From: Halovibrio variabilis
Lineage (GTDB): Bacteria; Pseudomonadota; Gammaproteobacteria; Pseudomonadales; Halomonadaceae
DNA: 64,000 nucleotides
Assembly (NCBI RefSeq): GCF_007991175.1
Contig: NZ_BJXV01000006.1
Location: forward strand, 62,001-126,000
Direction of reading: 5' to 3'
Part shown: positions 41,812 through 52,236 of the stretch, one piece after another
How positions within the stretch are numbered: position 1 is the first letter of the stretch
Layout: every line of letters begins with the position of its first letter
Translations under genes and position numbers: made by a program
Notes under the pieces: generated by a model
What the model was told of the DNA's origin: nothing
The model's input: the letters and a program-made list of their open reading frames with translations, nothing else
Databases searched by the model: none

Positions 41812-41896
41812 GGCTGAATGAATCAGCGCGCTTTCGAGTTCACCCGAGCCACACCCATCGGTTCTTTTTTTCGCCCCTGAACGGAGCTTTCGGGTC

Positions 41897-43357
41897 ATGT
41901 ATGAGAAAACATTAACGCAACTCGCTGCGGCGCTAAAAAGTGGCGAGTTTTCCAGCCGCGAGCTGACCGCGCATTATTTACAGCGCATTGAAAAAGCTGA
42001 CACCAAGCTGAACAGCTTTATCAGCGTGACCGCTGAGCAGGCACTTCAACAGGCGGAAATAGCCGACAATGCGCGAGCCAATGGCACCGCGGGAACGCTA
42101 GCGGGCATCCCTCTGGCGCTAAAAGACATTTTCTGTACCCGTGATGTTAAAACCAGCTGCGGCTCGAAAATGCTGGATAATTTTATCGCCCCCTACGATG
42201 CCACGGTGGTTGAAAAACTCAGCGCCGCTGGCACCATCAGCCTGGGCAAAACCAATATGGATGAGTTCGCCATGGGCTCCTCCAACGAAAATAGCTATTA
42301 CGGTCCGGTCAAAAACCCTTGGGATCTCACTGCGGTGCCCGGCGGCAGCTCAGGCGGCAGTGCGGCGGCGGTAGCGGCGGGTTTAGTACCTGCCGCCATG
42401 GGTACCGATACCGGGGGTTCTATTCGTCAGCCCGCGGCGTTTTGTGGCATCACCGGGTTAAAGCCCACCTATGGCCGGGTATCGCGCTTTGGCATCATTG
42501 CCTACGCCTCCAGCCTTGACCAAGCCGGGCCGATGGCACGCAGCGCCGAAGATTGCGCTCACCTGCTGGGCGTGATTGCCGGCCACGATGGCCGCGACTC
42601 CACCAGCGTTGCCCGCGGTGTGCCCGACTATGTAGAAAGCCTTGATGCCCCGCTCTCGGGCCTTAAAATCGGCCTTCCCAAAGAGTATTTTGGCGATGGC
42701 TTAGCCCCTGAAGTCGAAAAAGCCGTCCGCGACGCGGTGAAAGTGTACGAATCCCTGGGCGCCACGGTGCGCGATGTCAGCCTGCCGCACACCCACTACG
42801 CGATCCCGGCCTATTATGTCATCGCCCCTGCGGAAGCGTCTTCCAACCTGTCACGCTACGACGGGGTGCGTTTTGGCCACCGCTGCGACAACCCCAGCGA
42901 TTTGATCGACCTCTACACCCGCTCGCGGGCTGAAGGCTTTGGCGAAGAGGTCAAACGCCGCATCCTGATCGGCACGCACACGCTCTCTGAAGGCTTCTTT
43001 GACGCCTACTACACCAAGGCCCAGCAGGTGCGTCGCCTGATCCGCCAAGACTTTCTGGACGCCTTTGAAGACGTCGATGTACTGATGGGTCCCGCCTCGC
43101 CCACGCCGGCCTTTGACCTGGGCGCCAAAAAAGACCCGGTATCGATGTACCTGCAGGATATCTACACCATCGCGGTCAACCTGGCCGGCATCCCCGGCAT
43201 CAGCGTACCGGCGGGTTTTGTCGGCAATCGCCCTGTGGGCCTACAGATTCTGGGCACCCACTTTGCCGAAGCGCAGTTGCTTAACGTCGCGCACCAGTTT
43301 CAGCAAGCGACCGACTGGCACTTACAACGCCCTGCCTTTGCCGAGGAGTACGCCTAA
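41897..43357 (+). CDS. gatA: Asp/Glu-tRNA amidotransferase subunit GatA
   Basis: 486-aa amidase that releases ammonia from glutamine for transamidation of mischarged Asp-tRNA(Asn) and/or Glu-tRNA(Gln). The Ser-cisSer-Lys triad can be placed at Lys76 (ALKDIF), Ser151 (GGSSGGS) and Ser175 (TGGSIRQ). A one-base overlap (TAATG) joins it to gatB. Confidence 0.98.
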   Translation: MYEKTLTQLAAALKSGEFSSRELTAHYLQRIEKADTKLNSFISVTAEQALQQAEIADNARANGTAGTLAGIPLALKDIFCTRDVKTSCGSKMLDNFIAPYDATVVEKLSAAGTISLGKTNMDEFAMGSSNENSYYGPVKNPWDLTAVPGGSSGGSAAAVAAGLVPAAMGTDTGGSIRQPAAFCGITGLKPTYGRVSRFGIIAYASSLDQAGPMARSAEDCAHLLGVIAGHDGRDSTSVARGVPDYVESLDAPLSGLKIGLPKEYFGDGLAPEVEKAVRDAVKVYESLGATVRDVSLPHTHYAIPAYYVIAPAEASSNLSRYDGVRFGHRCDNPSDLIDLYTRSRAEGFGEEVKRRILIGTHTLSEGFFDAYYTKAQQVRRLIRQDFLDAFEDVDVLMGPASPTPAFDLGAKKDPVSMYLQDIYTIAVNLAGIPGISVPAGFVGNRPVGLQILGTHFAEAQLLNVAHQFQQATDWHLQRPAFAEEYA

Positions 43358-44811
43358 TGCAATGGGAAACCGTGATTGGGCTTGAAGTCCACGTTCAGCT
43401 CGCAACGCATTCAAAGATTTTCTCCGGCGCGTCAACGGCGTTTGGCGCGGAGCCAAACACCCAGGCCTGCGCGGTGGATTTAGGTCTACCCGGCGTGTTG
43501 CCGGTGCTTAATGAGCAGGCCGTGGCCATGGCCGTGCAGTTTGGTTTGGCGGTGCATTCGGATATCGCCGAGGTGTCGGTATTTGACCGCAAGAATTACT
43601 TTTACCCCGACCTACCCAAAGGCTATCAGACCACTCAGATGTATCACCCCATCGTCGGCCCGGGCGACGTTGAGATCACGCTTGAAGACGGCAGTACCAA
43701 GCGTATCCGCATTCATCATGCCCATCTTGAAGAAGATGCCGGCAAGTCGTTGCACGAAGACTTTCACGGCATGACCGGTATCGATTTGAACCGGGCAGGC
43801 ACACCACTGTTGGAAATCGTCTCCGAGCCGGATATGCGCAACGCCAAAGAAGCCGCCGCGTATCTCAAGGCGATTCACTCGATCGTCACCTACCTGGGCA
43901 TTTCCGACGGCAATATGGCCGAAGGCTCAATGCGCTGCGATGTCAACGTCTCGGTACGCCACAAAGGGCTGGATGTATTCGGCACCCGCGCCGAGATTAA
44001 AAACGTTAACTCGTTTCGCTTTGTCGAGCGCGCGATTGCCTTCGAGGTCGAGCGGCAAATTGAGCTGATCGAAGATGGCGGCAGCGTAGTGCAGGAGACA
44101 CGCCTGTTCGACCCTGAGCGCGACGAAACCCGCAGCATGCGCACCAAGGAGGAAGCCAACGACTACCGTTACTTCCCCTGCCCCGACCTGCTGCCGGTAG
44201 TGCTCGACCAGGCCTACCTGGATCACCTGCGCAGCCAGTTGCCGGAACTACCGGCGGATAAGCGTGCGCGCTTTAAGAACGAGCTTGGCCTGTCTGCTTA
44301 TGACGCCAACGTGATCTCCGCCAGCCGCGATATGGCCGAGTTCTTTGAGGCGGTGCATAACGAATGCGGCGACGCCAAGCAGGCCGCCAACTGGGTGCAG
44401 GGTGAGCTTTCCGGGGCGCTTAACCGTGAAAGCCTGAGCATTGCCAATAGCCCAATTTCGGCGCGCCAGCTTGGCGAACTGATCAGCCGGGTGCTGGACG
44501 ACACCATTAACGGCAAAGCCGCCAAAGAGGTTTTTCAGGCGCTGTGGAATGGCCAAGGCGAAAGCGCCGATGCGGTCATTGACGCCAAGGGGCTCAGGCA
44601 GGTGACCGACACCGGCGCCATTGAAGCGATGATTGATCAGGTCATCGCCGATAGCCCCGCCCAGGTTGCCCAGTACCGCGACGCTGAGCCGGAAAAGCGG
44701 GGCAAAATGATCGGCTACTTTGTCGGCCAAGTGATGAAAGCATCGCGTGGCACCGCCAATCCACAGCAGGTGAACGGCTTACTAAAAGAGAAGCTCGACG
44801 CGTTGCTGTAA
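43357..44811 (+). CDS. gatB: Asp/Glu-tRNA amidotransferase subunit GatB
   Basis: 484-aa subunit that binds the mischarged tRNA, activates its side chain with ATP and accepts ammonia from GatA. The family start [40 protein letters not shown] and the C-terminal tail domain (about 330-484) are present, along with the end [13 protein letters not shown]. Last gene of gatCAB, followed by a strong terminator. Confidence 0.98.
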   Translation: MQWETVIGLEVHVQLATHSKIFSGASTAFGAEPNTQACAVDLGLPGVLPVLNEQAVAMAVQFGLAVHSDIAEVSVFDRKNYFYPDLPKGYQTTQMYHPIVGPGDVEITLEDGSTKRIRIHHAHLEEDAGKSLHEDFHGMTGIDLNRAGTPLLEIVSEPDMRNAKEAAAYLKAIHSIVTYLGISDGNMAEGSMRCDVNVSVRHKGLDVFGTRAEIKNVNSFRFVERAIAFEVERQIELIEDGGSVVQETRLFDPERDETRSMRTKEEANDYRYFPCPDLLPVVLDQAYLDHLRSQLPELPADKRARFKNELGLSAYDANVISASRDMAEFFEAVHNECGDAKQAANWVQGELSGALNRESLSIANSPISARQLGELISRVLDDTINGKAAKEVFQALWNGQGESADAVIDAKGLRQVTDTGAIEAMIDQVIADSPAQVAQYRDAEPEKRGKMIGYFVGQVMKASRGTANPQQVNGLLKEKLDALL

Positions 44812-44816
44812 AACCT

Positions 44817-44846
44817 AAAAAACGGCTGCCTTGGCAGCCGTTTTTT
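44817..44846. terminator. Bidirectional terminator between gatB and sixA
   Basis: Hairpin with stem CGGCTGCC/GGCAGCCG flanked by six As and six Ts, serving gatB on the plus strand and sixA on the minus strand. Confidence 0.93.
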
Positions 44847-44863
44847 AATGGCACAAATCTAAA

Positions 44864-45346
44864 CTAGGACAGCTGGCTGGGCTGGGTAAATCGCTTCAAC
44901 TGCGCACAGCCTGCTGCCCACACCTCGGCCTCAAGCTCGGCGATAGCGGCGGTAGGGAAACCAATGCCCTGGGCAGGGCTACCCTCGACCAACAGTCCAG
45001 CCAGATCGCCCACCAGCGGCATATGGCTGACCAGCATAATCGGCGCGCCATCAGGCTGCTCAAGCAGCCAGTCACTCACCGCATTGGGCGAGTCATCCGG
45101 GGTAATCATAGCCAGCGTTTCAAGCGAACAGCCCAGCGCATCGCACAGTTGCCGGGCGGTTTGCTGCGCTCGCACGTAGGGGCTGGCGTAAAGCCTTGGC
45201 ATTGCCAGCTCGCCGTCGACCACTCGCTTTACCAGCCAACGCGCCATTTTTTCGGCTTCCTGTTCGCCGTGCGATGTTAAGCGACGTGCCGCATCGGGGG
45301 CCCCCGGCGCTGCTTCACCGTGGCGCATTATCAGCACATCAGGCAT
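44864..45346 (-). CDS. sixA: Phosphohistidine phosphatase SixA
   Basis: 160-aa histidine-phosphatase-family enzyme with the catalytic RHG (residues 8-10, MRHGEAAPG) and a late [14 protein letters not shown]is. E. coli SixA dephosphorylates the His of nitrogen-PTS NPr, which would fit the ptsO/ptsN genes in this window. The start at 45346 has GGAGG upstream; a longer ORF reading through the gpsA repeats in another frame is rejected. The start overlaps the 3' end of gpsA by eight bases. Confidence 0.93.
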   Translation of the reverse strand: MPDVLIMRHGEAAPGAPDAARRLTSHGEQEAEKMARWLVKRVVDGELAMPRLYASPYVRAQQTARQLCDALGCSLETLAMITPDDSPNAVSDWLLEQPDGAPIMLVSHMPLVGDLAGLLVEGSPAQGIGFPTAAIAELEAEVWAAGCAQLKRFTQPSQLS

Positions 45347-46481
45347 TTCTGCCTCCACTGTTGTGAGGAGCGTGGTTTTGAGGAGCTTGGTTTTGAGGAG
45401 CGTGGCTGTTAGCCGCTGGGTTGTGAGGAGCCTGGTCCCGATGCGCCTGCTGCACGGCTTCACGAGGCAGGATAAACTCAACGTCGCTGCTCTGTTCACC
45501 CATCATTAGCGTGCGCGCCATCTCCTTAGCCGCCACGCCGTCAAACAGCACGTGGGAAAGGCCTTCTGCCAGGGGCATATAAACGCCCATTTCACGCGCT
45601 TTGGCGCAGACAAGTTTAACGGTATTAACCCCTTCCGCGACCTGACCAAGCGCATCAACGGCCTCTTCCAGCGTACGCCCTTCGCCCATGGCATAACCGA
45701 CCCGATAGTTGCGGGATAAATTCGACGAACAGGTGACAATTAAATCGCCTACCCCCGCCAAGCCTAAAAAGGTCATGGGATTAGCCCCTTGGGCAACGGC
45801 AAAACGGCTCATTTCCGCCAAGGCGCGGGTCATTAACATGCTGCGGGTATTTTCGCCCATCCCCAGTGCTGCCGCCATACCCGCGGCGATGGCGTAAATA
45901 TTTTTCAGCGCACCGGCAAGCTCAACGCCGTGCCGGTCATCGCTGGCGTAAACGCGGAAGTAACCACAGCCTAACGCCTGCTGAACCCGGGTACGCGTTA
46001 GCGGGTCGGCGCTGGCAATCACGGTAGCGGTCAGCTGTTTGTCGGCAATTTCTGAGGCCAGGTTAGGCCCTGCGATCACCCCCACATGGTGATAACCCGT
46101 CTCCTGCTCAAGCACCTGGCTCATCAGCAAAAAACCGTCCTGCTCAATACCTTTGGTGGTACTGACCAGTATCTGCTCAGGGCGCAGCCAGGCTTTCGCC
46201 GCCTGAACGACGCTGCGAAACGCCTTTGAAGGAATCGCAATCAGCACCAGCTCCGCATCGGCCAGCACCGCTTGAAGATCCGTTGAGGCTTCCACGGCCG
46301 GATTCATTGCGTAGTGCGGCAAATAGCGCCCGTTACGATGCTCTCGGTTGATTTGCGTGACCAGCGTTTCGTCACGCATCCACTGACGAACGCAGGCGCC
46401 GTTATCGGCAGCAATACTCGCTAGCGCCGTACCGAAGCTGCCGCCCCCCAGTACCGCGACGTTGGTTTGTTGCTCAGCCAT
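45339..46481 (-). CDS. gpsA: Glycerol-3-phosphate dehydrogenase [NAD(P)+] GpsA with repeat-bearing C-terminus
   Basis: 380-aa enzyme that makes sn-glycerol 3-phosphate for phospholipid synthesis. The Rossmann motif [15 protein letters not shown], the GPNLASEIA segment, catalytic Lys in [12 protein letters not shown], and [14 protein letters not shown] are intact. E. coli GpsA is 339 aa; here the extra about 40 residues include a five-residue repeat ([25 protein letters not shown], about residues 349-373) encoded by a 15-base DNA repeat. The tail looks disordered and unlikely to be part of the catalytic fold. Confidence 0.96.
   Translation of the reverse strand: MAEQQTNVAVLGGGSFGTALASIAADNGACVRQWMRDETLVTQINREHRNGRYLPHYAMNPAVEASTDLQAVLADAELVLIAIPSKAFRSVVQAAKAWLRPEQILVSTTKGIEQDGFLLMSQVLEQETGYHHVGVIAGPNLASEIADKQLTATVIASADPLTRTRVQQALGCGYFRVYASDDRHGVELAGALKNIYAIAAGMAAALGMGENTRSMLMTRALAEMSRFAVAQGANPMTFLGLAGVGDLIVTCSSNLSRNYRVGYAMGEGRTLEEAVDALGQVAEGVNTVKLVCAKAREMGVYMPLAEGLSHVLFDGVAAKEMARTLMMGEQSSDVEFILPREAVQQAHRDQAPHNPAANSHAPQNQAPQNHAPHNSGGRNA
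45361..45435. repeat. 15-base in-frame tandem repeat in the gpsA 3' end
   Basis: Five 15-base units at 45361-45375, 45376-45390, 45391-45405, 45406-45420 and 45421-45435, consensus TTGTGAGGAGCGTGG. Four are near-identical and the unit at 45406 is diverged. The array ends 15 bases before the sixA start codon, just upstream of its ribosome-binding site. Confidence 0.92.
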
Positions 46482-46524
46482 AAGGATGTCCTAATCAATC
46501 TTGCAGAACGTATATCGCTACTTT

Positions 46525-46631
46525 ATCAAAGTTGGTCTAACAAACTTGGTTTATCAAATCGGGGTTATCAAATCGAGCCCATCAAATCGGGGTTCTAATA
46601 AGGTTGGTCTATCAAAGTTGGCCCATCAAAA
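46525..46631. repeat. 14-base tandem repeat array between gpsA and htpG
   Basis: About seven to eight degenerate units starting at 46525, 46539, 46553, 46567, 46581, 46597 (after a 2-base insertion), 46611 and 46625. Two flavours exist: ATCAAAGTTGGTCT and ATCAAATCGGGGTT. The period is not a multiple of three and no gene covers it; the region 46482-46707 lies upstream of gpsA and downstream of htpG, both on the minus strand. Confidence 0.9.
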
Positions 46632-46632
46632 C

Positions 46633-46666
46633 AGACGGCCCGTTTGGGAAACCAAACGGGCCGTCT
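46633..46666 (-). terminator. Long hairpin, likely htpG terminator
   Basis: Perfect 15-base stem AGACGGCCCGTTTGG / CCAAACGGGCCGTCT closed by a GAAA loop. On the minus strand it lies 42 bases after the htpG stop and is followed by TGTTTTGAT, a short T-run. Confidence 0.7.
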
Positions 46667-46707
46667 TAGGCACAGATAAGCATAGTGCCCTAGCGATAAA
46701 ACCTAAA

Positions 46708-48627
46708 CTAAGCGGTCAATACGCTGTTCAAACGCTTAACATAGGCGGCAGGATCATCGAGGTGACCGCCTTCAGCAATAATGGCTTGATCAAGCAGGAT
46801 ATAGGCAAGCTGGTTGAAGAGATCGCCTTCTGCGCCTTCTAAACGCGCGACCAGGGCATGCTCGGGGTTAAGCTCTAGAATCGGCTTCACCTCAGGCAAT
46901 GGCTGACCGGCGGCTTCCATAATGCGGCGCATCTGATAGCCCATCTCGTGTTCCGGCAATACCACACAGGCCGGCGAATCAGTGAGGCGGTGAGTCACTT
47001 TTACGTCTTGAACACCACCGTCCAGCGCCTCTTTAACGCGCTTGACCAGATCCTCTTTGGCTTTGGCCGTCTCTTCCTGAGCCTTCTTCTCTTCTTCGTC
47101 CTCTACATCGCCCAGGTCCAACTCACCTTTGGCCACATCGGCGAAGGTTTTGCCATCGAACTCGGTCAGATGGCTCATCAGCCAGTCGTCGATGCGATCC
47201 GACAGCAGCAGCACTTCGATGCCTTTTTTGCGGAAGATTTCCAGATGCGGGCTGCTCTTGGCCGCATTGAAGCTGTCGGCTACCACATAGTAAATCTTCT
47301 GCTGGCCTTCTTTCATGCGCTCAACGTAGTCCGCTAAGCCATGCTCCTGGGCCGCCGTATCGGTGTGAGTTGAGGCAAAACGTAGCAGGCCAGCGATTTT
47401 TTCACGGTTAGCTGAATCTTCACCGGGGCCTTCCTTGAGCACGCTGCCGAAGCTGTTCCAGAACGCTTGATACTGCTCTTTATCTTGAGTGAGCTTCTTG
47501 AGCATGTCCAAACCGCGCTTGGTAAGCGCCGCTTTGATCTTGTCGACCTTCGGGTCCTGCTGAAGCAATTCGCGAGAAACGTTTAGCGATAGCTCGCGGG
47601 TATCTAGCACGCCTTTGATAAAGCGCAGATAGAGCGGTAGGAACTGTTCAGCGTCGTCCATGATGAAGACCCGCTGGACGTAAAGTTTAACGCCCCGCGA
47701 GCCATCGCGATCAAACATGTCAAACGGCGCGCGACCCGGCACATAAAGCAGGCTGGTGTATTCAAGCTTGCCCTCTACCTTGTTGTGGCTCCAGGTCAGC
47801 GGGTCAGAGAAATCGTGGGCAACGTGCTTGTAAAACGCTTGGTACTCATCGTCGGAAATCTCGCTCTTGGGGCGCGCCCACAGCGCGGTCGCCTCATTGA
47901 CGGTTTCCCAGGTGGTCACTTCACTGCCTTCGATGCTGTTGCCTTCGTCATCCTTGGCCGTTTCGGTTTTCGGCATGCGCACCGGCACTTCGATGTGATC
48001 CGAGTACTTACGAACCAGGCCCTGCAGGCGATAGTCGTCGGCAAACTCTTTAGCGTCGTCTTTCAGATGCAGGGTGATTTCGGTGCCGTGCTGGGCACGC
48101 TCGATATCGGCAACGGTAAACTCGCCCTCCCCTTTGGAGCGCCATTCAACGCCTTCAGCAACGTCTGTGCCCGCTTTGCGCGTGCGTACCGCAATTTCAT
48201 CAGCGACAATAAAGCCCGAGTAGAAGCCAACGCCGAACTGCCCGATCAGCTTAGCGTCTTTTTGCTGCTCGCCGGAGAGCTGATTAAGAAACTCGGCAGT
48301 GCCCGAACGGGCAATGGTGCCTAAATTGGCGATGACGTCTTCGCGGTTCATGCCCACACCGTTATCACGTAACGTGATGGTGTTGGCCTCTTTATCATGC
48401 TCAATTTCGATACGCAGTTCGCTGTCGCCTTCATACAGCGCGTCGTTATCGAGTGCCGCGTAGCGCAGCTTGTCGCAGGCATCCGCCGAATTCGAGATAA
48501 GTTCGCGTAGAAAAATTTCCCGGTTCGAGTACAGGGAATTGATCATCAAATTCAGCAGCTGCTTAACTTCCGTCTGAAAGCCTAGCGTTTCTTCGTGGTT
48601 GGCTGTTTCGTGGGTAGCTGTCGTCAT
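46708..48627 (-). CDS. htpG: HSP90-family chaperone HtpG
   Basis: 639-aa bacterial Hsp90. The GHKL ATPase domain starts [20 protein letters not shown] and has [26 protein letters not shown] and [11 protein letters not shown]; middle and dimerisation domains follow. A sigma-32 promoter lies upstream (48709-48737), and its leader contains an 8-base-stem hairpin (48662-48686). Length is close to E. coli HtpG (624). Confidence 0.98.
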   Translation of the reverse strand: MTTATHETANHEETLGFQTEVKQLLNLMINSLYSNREIFLRELISNSADACDKLRYAALDNDALYEGDSELRIEIEHDKEANTITLRDNGVGMNREDVIANLGTIARSGTAEFLNQLSGEQQKDAKLIGQFGVGFYSGFIVADEIAVRTRKAGTDVAEGVEWRSKGEGEFTVADIERAQHGTEITLHLKDDAKEFADDYRLQGLVRKYSDHIEVPVRMPKTETAKDDEGNSIEGSEVTTWETVNEATALWARPKSEISDDEYQAFYKHVAHDFSDPLTWSHNKVEGKLEYTSLLYVPGRAPFDMFDRDGSRGVKLYVQRVFIMDDAEQFLPLYLRFIKGVLDTRELSLNVSRELLQQDPKVDKIKAALTKRGLDMLKKLTQDKEQYQAFWNSFGSVLKEGPGEDSANREKIAGLLRFASTHTDTAAQEHGLADYVERMKEGQQKIYYVVADSFNAAKSSPHLEIFRKKGIEVLLLSDRIDDWLMSHLTEFDGKTFADVAKGELDLGDVEDEEEKKAQEETAKAKEDLVKRVKEALDGGVQDVKVTHRLTDSPACVVLPEHEMGYQMRRIMEAAGQPLPEVKPILELNPEHALVARLEGAEGDLFNQLAYILLDQAIIAEGGHLDDPAAYVKRLNSVLTA

Positions 48628-48661
48628 GCGCTTAGCCCTTATAGATCACGTTGAGTCATTC

Positions 48662-48686
48662 GCCTCTGCGCCATAGCAGCAGAGGC
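48662..48686 (-). other. Hairpin in the htpG 5' leader
   Basis: On the minus strand GCCTCTGC and GCAGAGGC pair around a nine-base loop, about 35 bases before the htpG ATG. It does not cover the start codon and does not match ROSE or FourU thermometers by eye. Confidence 0.5.
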
Positions 48687-48708
48687 ATAAAGTTAGTTCG
48701 TGAGCCTG

Positions 48709-48737
48709 ATATGGGGATACGCCGCGTTTTTTTCAAG
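48709..48737 (-). promoter_or_regulatory. Sigma-32 (heat-shock) promoter of htpG
   Basis: On the minus strand CTTGAAA (48731-48737), 14 bases, then CCCCATAT (48709-48716), which matches the RpoH consensus CTTGAAA/CCCCATnT perfectly at both boxes. Confidence 0.88.
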
Positions 48738-48747
48738 CGGCTGCGCA

Positions 48748-49086
48748 TTAAGAAGGAGTTATATCGGGGTCGCCATATTTCCAGGCGCGATAATCTTCTA
48801 AGCATTGATCGATACGGTTGAGCAGCCAACCGACAATCAGCACGTCATCGACCACGCCGATCAGCATCAAAAAATCGGGTATCAGGTCAAACGGCATTAT
48901 CAGGTAGCCCAGCGCCAGGGCCATCATGGCAAAGGCTGACCAGGGAACAGGCCGAAAACGGCCACGCAGCACGTCACGGGTCATGGGCAGGAACAGCTTT
49001 AGCGCACGCACAATACGTTTTGTCGCCCAAAGGCGAGATTTGAGTCGACGCAAGAACCACCAAGTGGATAATGGGGCCATTGTCAT
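48748..49086 (-). CDS. DUF1232 (YkvA-like) membrane protein
   Basis: 112-aa small protein with the DUF1232 motif GYLIMPFDLIPDFLMLIGVVDD and a hydrophobic segment from about residue 52 to 85. The function of the family is unknown; members are found with varied partners. The start at 49086 has GAGGA upstream; an earlier in-frame ATG (49131) is less likely. It lies just upstream of the htpG promoter on the same strand. Confidence 0.85.
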   Translation of the reverse strand: MTMAPLSTWWFLRRLKSRLWATKRIVRALKLFLPMTRDVLRGRFRPVPWSAFAMMALALGYLIMPFDLIPDFLMLIGVVDDVLIVGWLLNRIDQCLEDYRAWKYGDPDITPS

Positions 49087-49214
49087 TGAATCCTCTGAGT
49101 ACCTGTAATGTCGGATAGTCGCTGTCAACATTCGTTCATTATAGCAAGCGCTCAGCTGTCACCGCCCCACCTTTCCAGATCACCATTGCCTGACATCGAT
49201 AGAGAGAGAGCACC

Positions 49215-51179
49215 ATGCTGGTTTCGCCATTTCGCCATACCGCCCGTGCACTTTGTAGCGTTGTGCTGGGCACCGCCCTTTCGGTGGGAATGCCCGCCGT
49301 CTCGTGGGCCGCATCCGATAGTGAGTTACGCAACGCCCTCGCCGCGGCCCGGGAACAACAGTGGGCGCGGGTTGATGAACGCTCGATTGAAGACCACCCG
49401 CTACGAGGCTATGTCGAATACCACCGCCTAAAAGGACAGTTGCCGAATGCTTCCCCTGAGCAAGTGCAGCGCTTTCTTGACCAATACGCCGACTCTCCTT
49501 TGGCTGTGTGGCTCCGGGGTCAGGCGATTGCTCAATACGGCTATGCGGGTCGCTATGGCGACCTGCTCGCCGTTGCTGACGGCGAACCCGCTGGCACGGC
49601 GCGCCAATGCTACTACTACACGGCGTTGCTTGATGCTCAACCGCAGCAGGCAAATGCGGCCGGGTTGCAGCTATGGCACGTCGGCAGCTCTCAGCCCGAT
49701 GCTTGCGACCCGCTTTTTGACCGTCTGCGGGCCAACGGCACGATTGATGCCACGGCGATTTGGGAACGCAAAATGCTGGCCTGGCAGGCGGGTGAGTCAC
49801 GTCTATCCAGCTACCTGGGTGGGCTATTAAGCGGCCAGTGGCAAACCGCCGTTGAGACCATGGAAAGCGTCAGCGAGCGCAGTGGCGCAATTACTCAGGC
49901 GCCCGCCTGTTTGGGCCCGGAGTGTGCCGCCACAGCAAGCTTCTACCGGGCCGCCATGCAGCGCTACACCCGCGAGGACACGCCGGCCGCGTTTGCCGCC
50001 TGGCAAGCACTCTCGCCACGCTTGAATCTGTTGCCCAGCGACCGGCAGGCCATTGAAGAAGAACTGGCCTTTTATGCCCTGGTGCGCGAAGTACCCGGCA
50101 CGCTGAGCTGGGTCGACAGCGTGCTACCCAGCCTTGAAAGCGAGCGTGTGTTAGAACTGCGTGTTCGCCATGCGTTGGCTAACCGGGATTGGAACGATGT
50201 GATCCACTGGATTGCTGAAATGCCCGCGGGTCAGCAGGAAAATAGCCGCTGGCAGTACTGGCTGGGCCGCGCCAATACGCAGATTGGCAACCAGGCAGCC
50301 GCTGAAGCGCGCTATCAGCAGGCCGCTCAGGATCGCAGTTTTTACGGCTTTGCCGCGGCCGAAAAACTTGGTCAACCCTATCAGCTAAATCTTGAGCGCC
50401 ATCACTTTGACGAAGTATCACGGCAACGTATTGCTCAACTCCCCGTTGTGCAACGTACCGAGGCCCTCCTGCGCATCGGCGAAGACGGCCTCGCCAACAG
50501 CGAGTGGCTGCACGCGGCGCAGAACGGCTCTCCTGAGCAGGCACGGGAATTGGCCGACTACGCCGCCCGCCAGCAGTGGCACGCCCGCTTAGTGCAGACC
50601 ACCATTGCCGCCGAAATGTGGGATGCCCTGGACTGGCGCTTCCCCCAGGCCTACCACGATGACTTTCAGCACTGGGGCCGTCTCACCGGCGTTGATCCTT
50701 ACTTGCTGATGGCGATTACCCGTCGGGAAAGCGCCTATAACCCCAATGCGCTTTCGCCCGCCGGCGCGCGTGGTTTAATGCAATTAATGCCGGGCACCGC
50801 CCGCCAAGTCAGCCGTGAACTGGGCATTAATGACCCTGGCCCTTACGGCGTGCTCGATCCAGAGCTCAACATCCGCCTGGGCAGCACCTACTTGCGCGAC
50901 AAACTGCAACGCTACCAGGGCAACCGCCTGGCCGCCGCCGCTGCTTATAACGCAGGCCCTGGGCGCGTCGACCGATGGCTTGGCGATGGCGTAGAGGCCT
51001 TTGATCTCTTTGTAGAGAGCATTCCCTACCGAGAAACCCGCAACTATGTGCAGGCGGTGCTTACCTACCGGGTGATTTTTGAGAGCCTCGCCAACGGCGG
51101 TAATAGCGAAGGCGTTTCACTGCTTAGCGATAGCGAGCAGCAGGTACGCTACGATCGTGCGTTACTCGCCCGCCGATAA
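49215..51179 (+). CDS. slt: Soluble lytic murein transglycosylase Slt
   Basis: 654-aa periplasmic enzyme that cleaves peptidoglycan glycan chains to 1,6-anhydro ends. It has a signal peptide (to about residue 33, VSWAA), a long alpha-superhelical domain, and a C-terminal lysozyme-like SLT domain with catalytic Glu505 in RRESAYNPNALSPAGARGLM, followed by AAAAYNAGPGRV. Length fits E. coli Slt70 (645). Confidence 0.96.
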   Translation: MLVSPFRHTARALCSVVLGTALSVGMPAVSWAASDSELRNALAAAREQQWARVDERSIEDHPLRGYVEYHRLKGQLPNASPEQVQRFLDQYADSPLAVWLRGQAIAQYGYAGRYGDLLAVADGEPAGTARQCYYYTALLDAQPQQANAAGLQLWHVGSSQPDACDPLFDRLRANGTIDATAIWERKMLAWQAGESRLSSYLGGLLSGQWQTAVETMESVSERSGAITQAPACLGPECAATASFYRAAMQRYTREDTPAAFAAWQALSPRLNLLPSDRQAIEEELAFYALVREVPGTLSWVDSVLPSLESERVLELRVRHALANRDWNDVIHWIAEMPAGQQENSRWQYWLGRANTQIGNQAAAEARYQQAAQDRSFYGFAAAEKLGQPYQLNLERHHFDEVSRQRIAQLPVVQRTEALLRIGEDGLANSEWLHAAQNGSPEQARELADYAARQQWHARLVQTTIAAEMWDALDWRFPQAYHDDFQHWGRLTGVDPYLLMAITRRESAYNPNALSPAGARGLMQLMPGTARQVSRELGINDPGPYGVLDPELNIRLGSTYLRDKLQRYQGNRLAAAAAYNAGPGRVDRWLGDGVEAFDLFVESIPYRETRNYVQAVLTYRVIFESLANGGNSEGVSLLSDSEQQVRYDRALLARR

Positions 51180-51205
51180 GCCACCCTGCTGCGCTGTTTG
51201 CATTC

Positions 51206-51226
51206 GCGCCCGGTTATACCGGGCGC
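51206..51226. terminator. Hairpin between converging slt and lysE-type genes
   Basis: GCGCCCGG-TTATA-CCGGGCGC overlaps the 3' end of the exporter gene. No T-run follows, so it may be a weak or Rho-assisted end. Confidence 0.4.
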
Positions 51227-51870
51227 TGGGTTAGCGCGAGGCGAATTCCAAAGGCAATCAACACGGTGCCAGTGGCGGCGTTTAAGGTTTGCGCAAAACG
51301 CGCATTGGCTAACCACCGAGTGGCACTCCCCACCATTAACACAACGCTAATTTGCCATATATTAGCAATCATAAAGTGTACCCCTGCTAACCATAGCGAC
51401 TTCAGCAATACCGGGTCGCTCGGCGCGATGAACTGAGGCAAAAAGGCCATATAGAACACCACCGTTTTAGGGTTCAGCACATTGGACAAAAAGCCTTCTT
51501 TGACCGGCTGCCAGCGAGAGCTTACGGAGGTGCCTTCCAGTACGCCATTAACCGGTAGCGGCTGCCCACGCCGCGCCGCCAATAAACTGGTAATACCCAG
51601 CCAAATCAAATAGCCCGCGCCCACCCACTTCAGGGCATGAAAGGCCCAGGCTGATTGCAGCAGGATGAGCGAGATCCCCAGCGCCGAAATCGTCGCATGA
51701 ATAAACAGGCCACAGCAGATCGCGACGCTGGTGGTGACGCCATCGCGAACGCCACCCCGGGCCGTATTGCGAATCACCAGCAGCGTGTCGACCCCTGGGC
51801 TAATCGTTAGCAGCGTGATCGCCACCAGAAAAGAAACAAACTGCGCATCAATAAAGCCAAACTGGGTCAT
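51214..51870 (-). CDS. LysE/RhtB-family amino-acid exporter
   Basis: 218-aa inner-membrane protein with about six hydrophobic segments and the family N-terminus FLVAITLLTISPGVDTLLVI plus GVRDGVTTSVAICCGLFIH. RhtB-type members export homoserine, threonine or other amino acids; substrate cannot be assigned here. It converges with slt and is divergent from csp. Confidence 0.92.
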   Translation of the reverse strand: MTQFGFIDAQFVSFLVAITLLTISPGVDTLLVIRNTARGGVRDGVTTSVAICCGLFIHATISALGISLILLQSAWAFHALKWVGAGYLIWLGITSLLAARRGQPLPVNGVLEGTSVSSRWQPVKEGFLSNVLNPKTVVFYMAFLPQFIAPSDPVLLKSLWLAGVHFMIANIWQISVVLMVGSATRWLANARFAQTLNAATGTVLIAFGIRLALTQRPV

Positions 51871-51977
51871 GTGAGCCTGCTCGCAACCAAAGAAAAAATC
51901 TTAGCAATGTCGCTGGACGACGGCGGTGTTTACATCTAGAGTAATTATAGCGGGTGAACAATCGAGTTGCCCGTTGT

Positions 51978-52003
51978 AACTAAGCAAGATAACTAAGCAA
52001 GTT
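51978..52003. repeat. 13-base direct repeat in the csp leader
   Basis: AACTAAGCAAGAT followed directly by AACTAAGCAAGTT, two tandem copies just before the csp ribosome-binding site (TTAAGGAA). Confidence 0.8.
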
Positions 52004-52016
52004 AAGGAAACAGAAA

Positions 52017-52220
52017 ATGGCAACTGGCACCGTTAAGTGGTTCAACGATACTAAAGGCTTCGGCTTCATCTCTCCTGATGACGGCGGAGACGACTTGTTC
52101 GCCCACTTCTCCGAAATTCAAGCTGAAGGCTTTAAGACCCTGCAAGATGGTCAAAAAGTCAGCTTTGAAGTGACTCAGGGTAAAAAAGGCCTTCAGGCTT
52201 CCAACATCCGCCCTGCTTAA
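52017..52220 (+). CDS. Cold-shock domain protein (CspA family)
   Basis: 67-aa single cold-shock domain with RNP1 KGFGFI (residues 13-18) and RNP2 DLFAHF (26-31). These small proteins bind single-stranded RNA and act as RNA chaperones. Which Csp paralogue it is, and whether it is cold-induced, cannot be told; the leader is too short for the long cspA 5' UTR of E. coli. Confidence 0.96.
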   Translation: MATGTVKWFNDTKGFGFISPDDGGDDLFAHFSEIQAEGFKTLQDGQKVSFEVTQGKKGLQASNIRPA

Positions 52221-52236
52221 TTGCAAACGGATGGAC

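Noticed and set aside
45347..45499. N-terminal extension of SixA through the repeats
   Set aside because: The extension runs antisense-frame through gpsA repeats, and the catalytic domain begins at the ATG at 45346 with its own ribosome-binding site.
46525..46631. CRISPR-like array
   Set aside because: Units are contiguous with no spacers, degenerate and only 14 bases, and no cas genes are near.
47785..48324. 179-codon plus-strand ORF
   Set aside because: Antisense to htpG, with no supporting start site or family.
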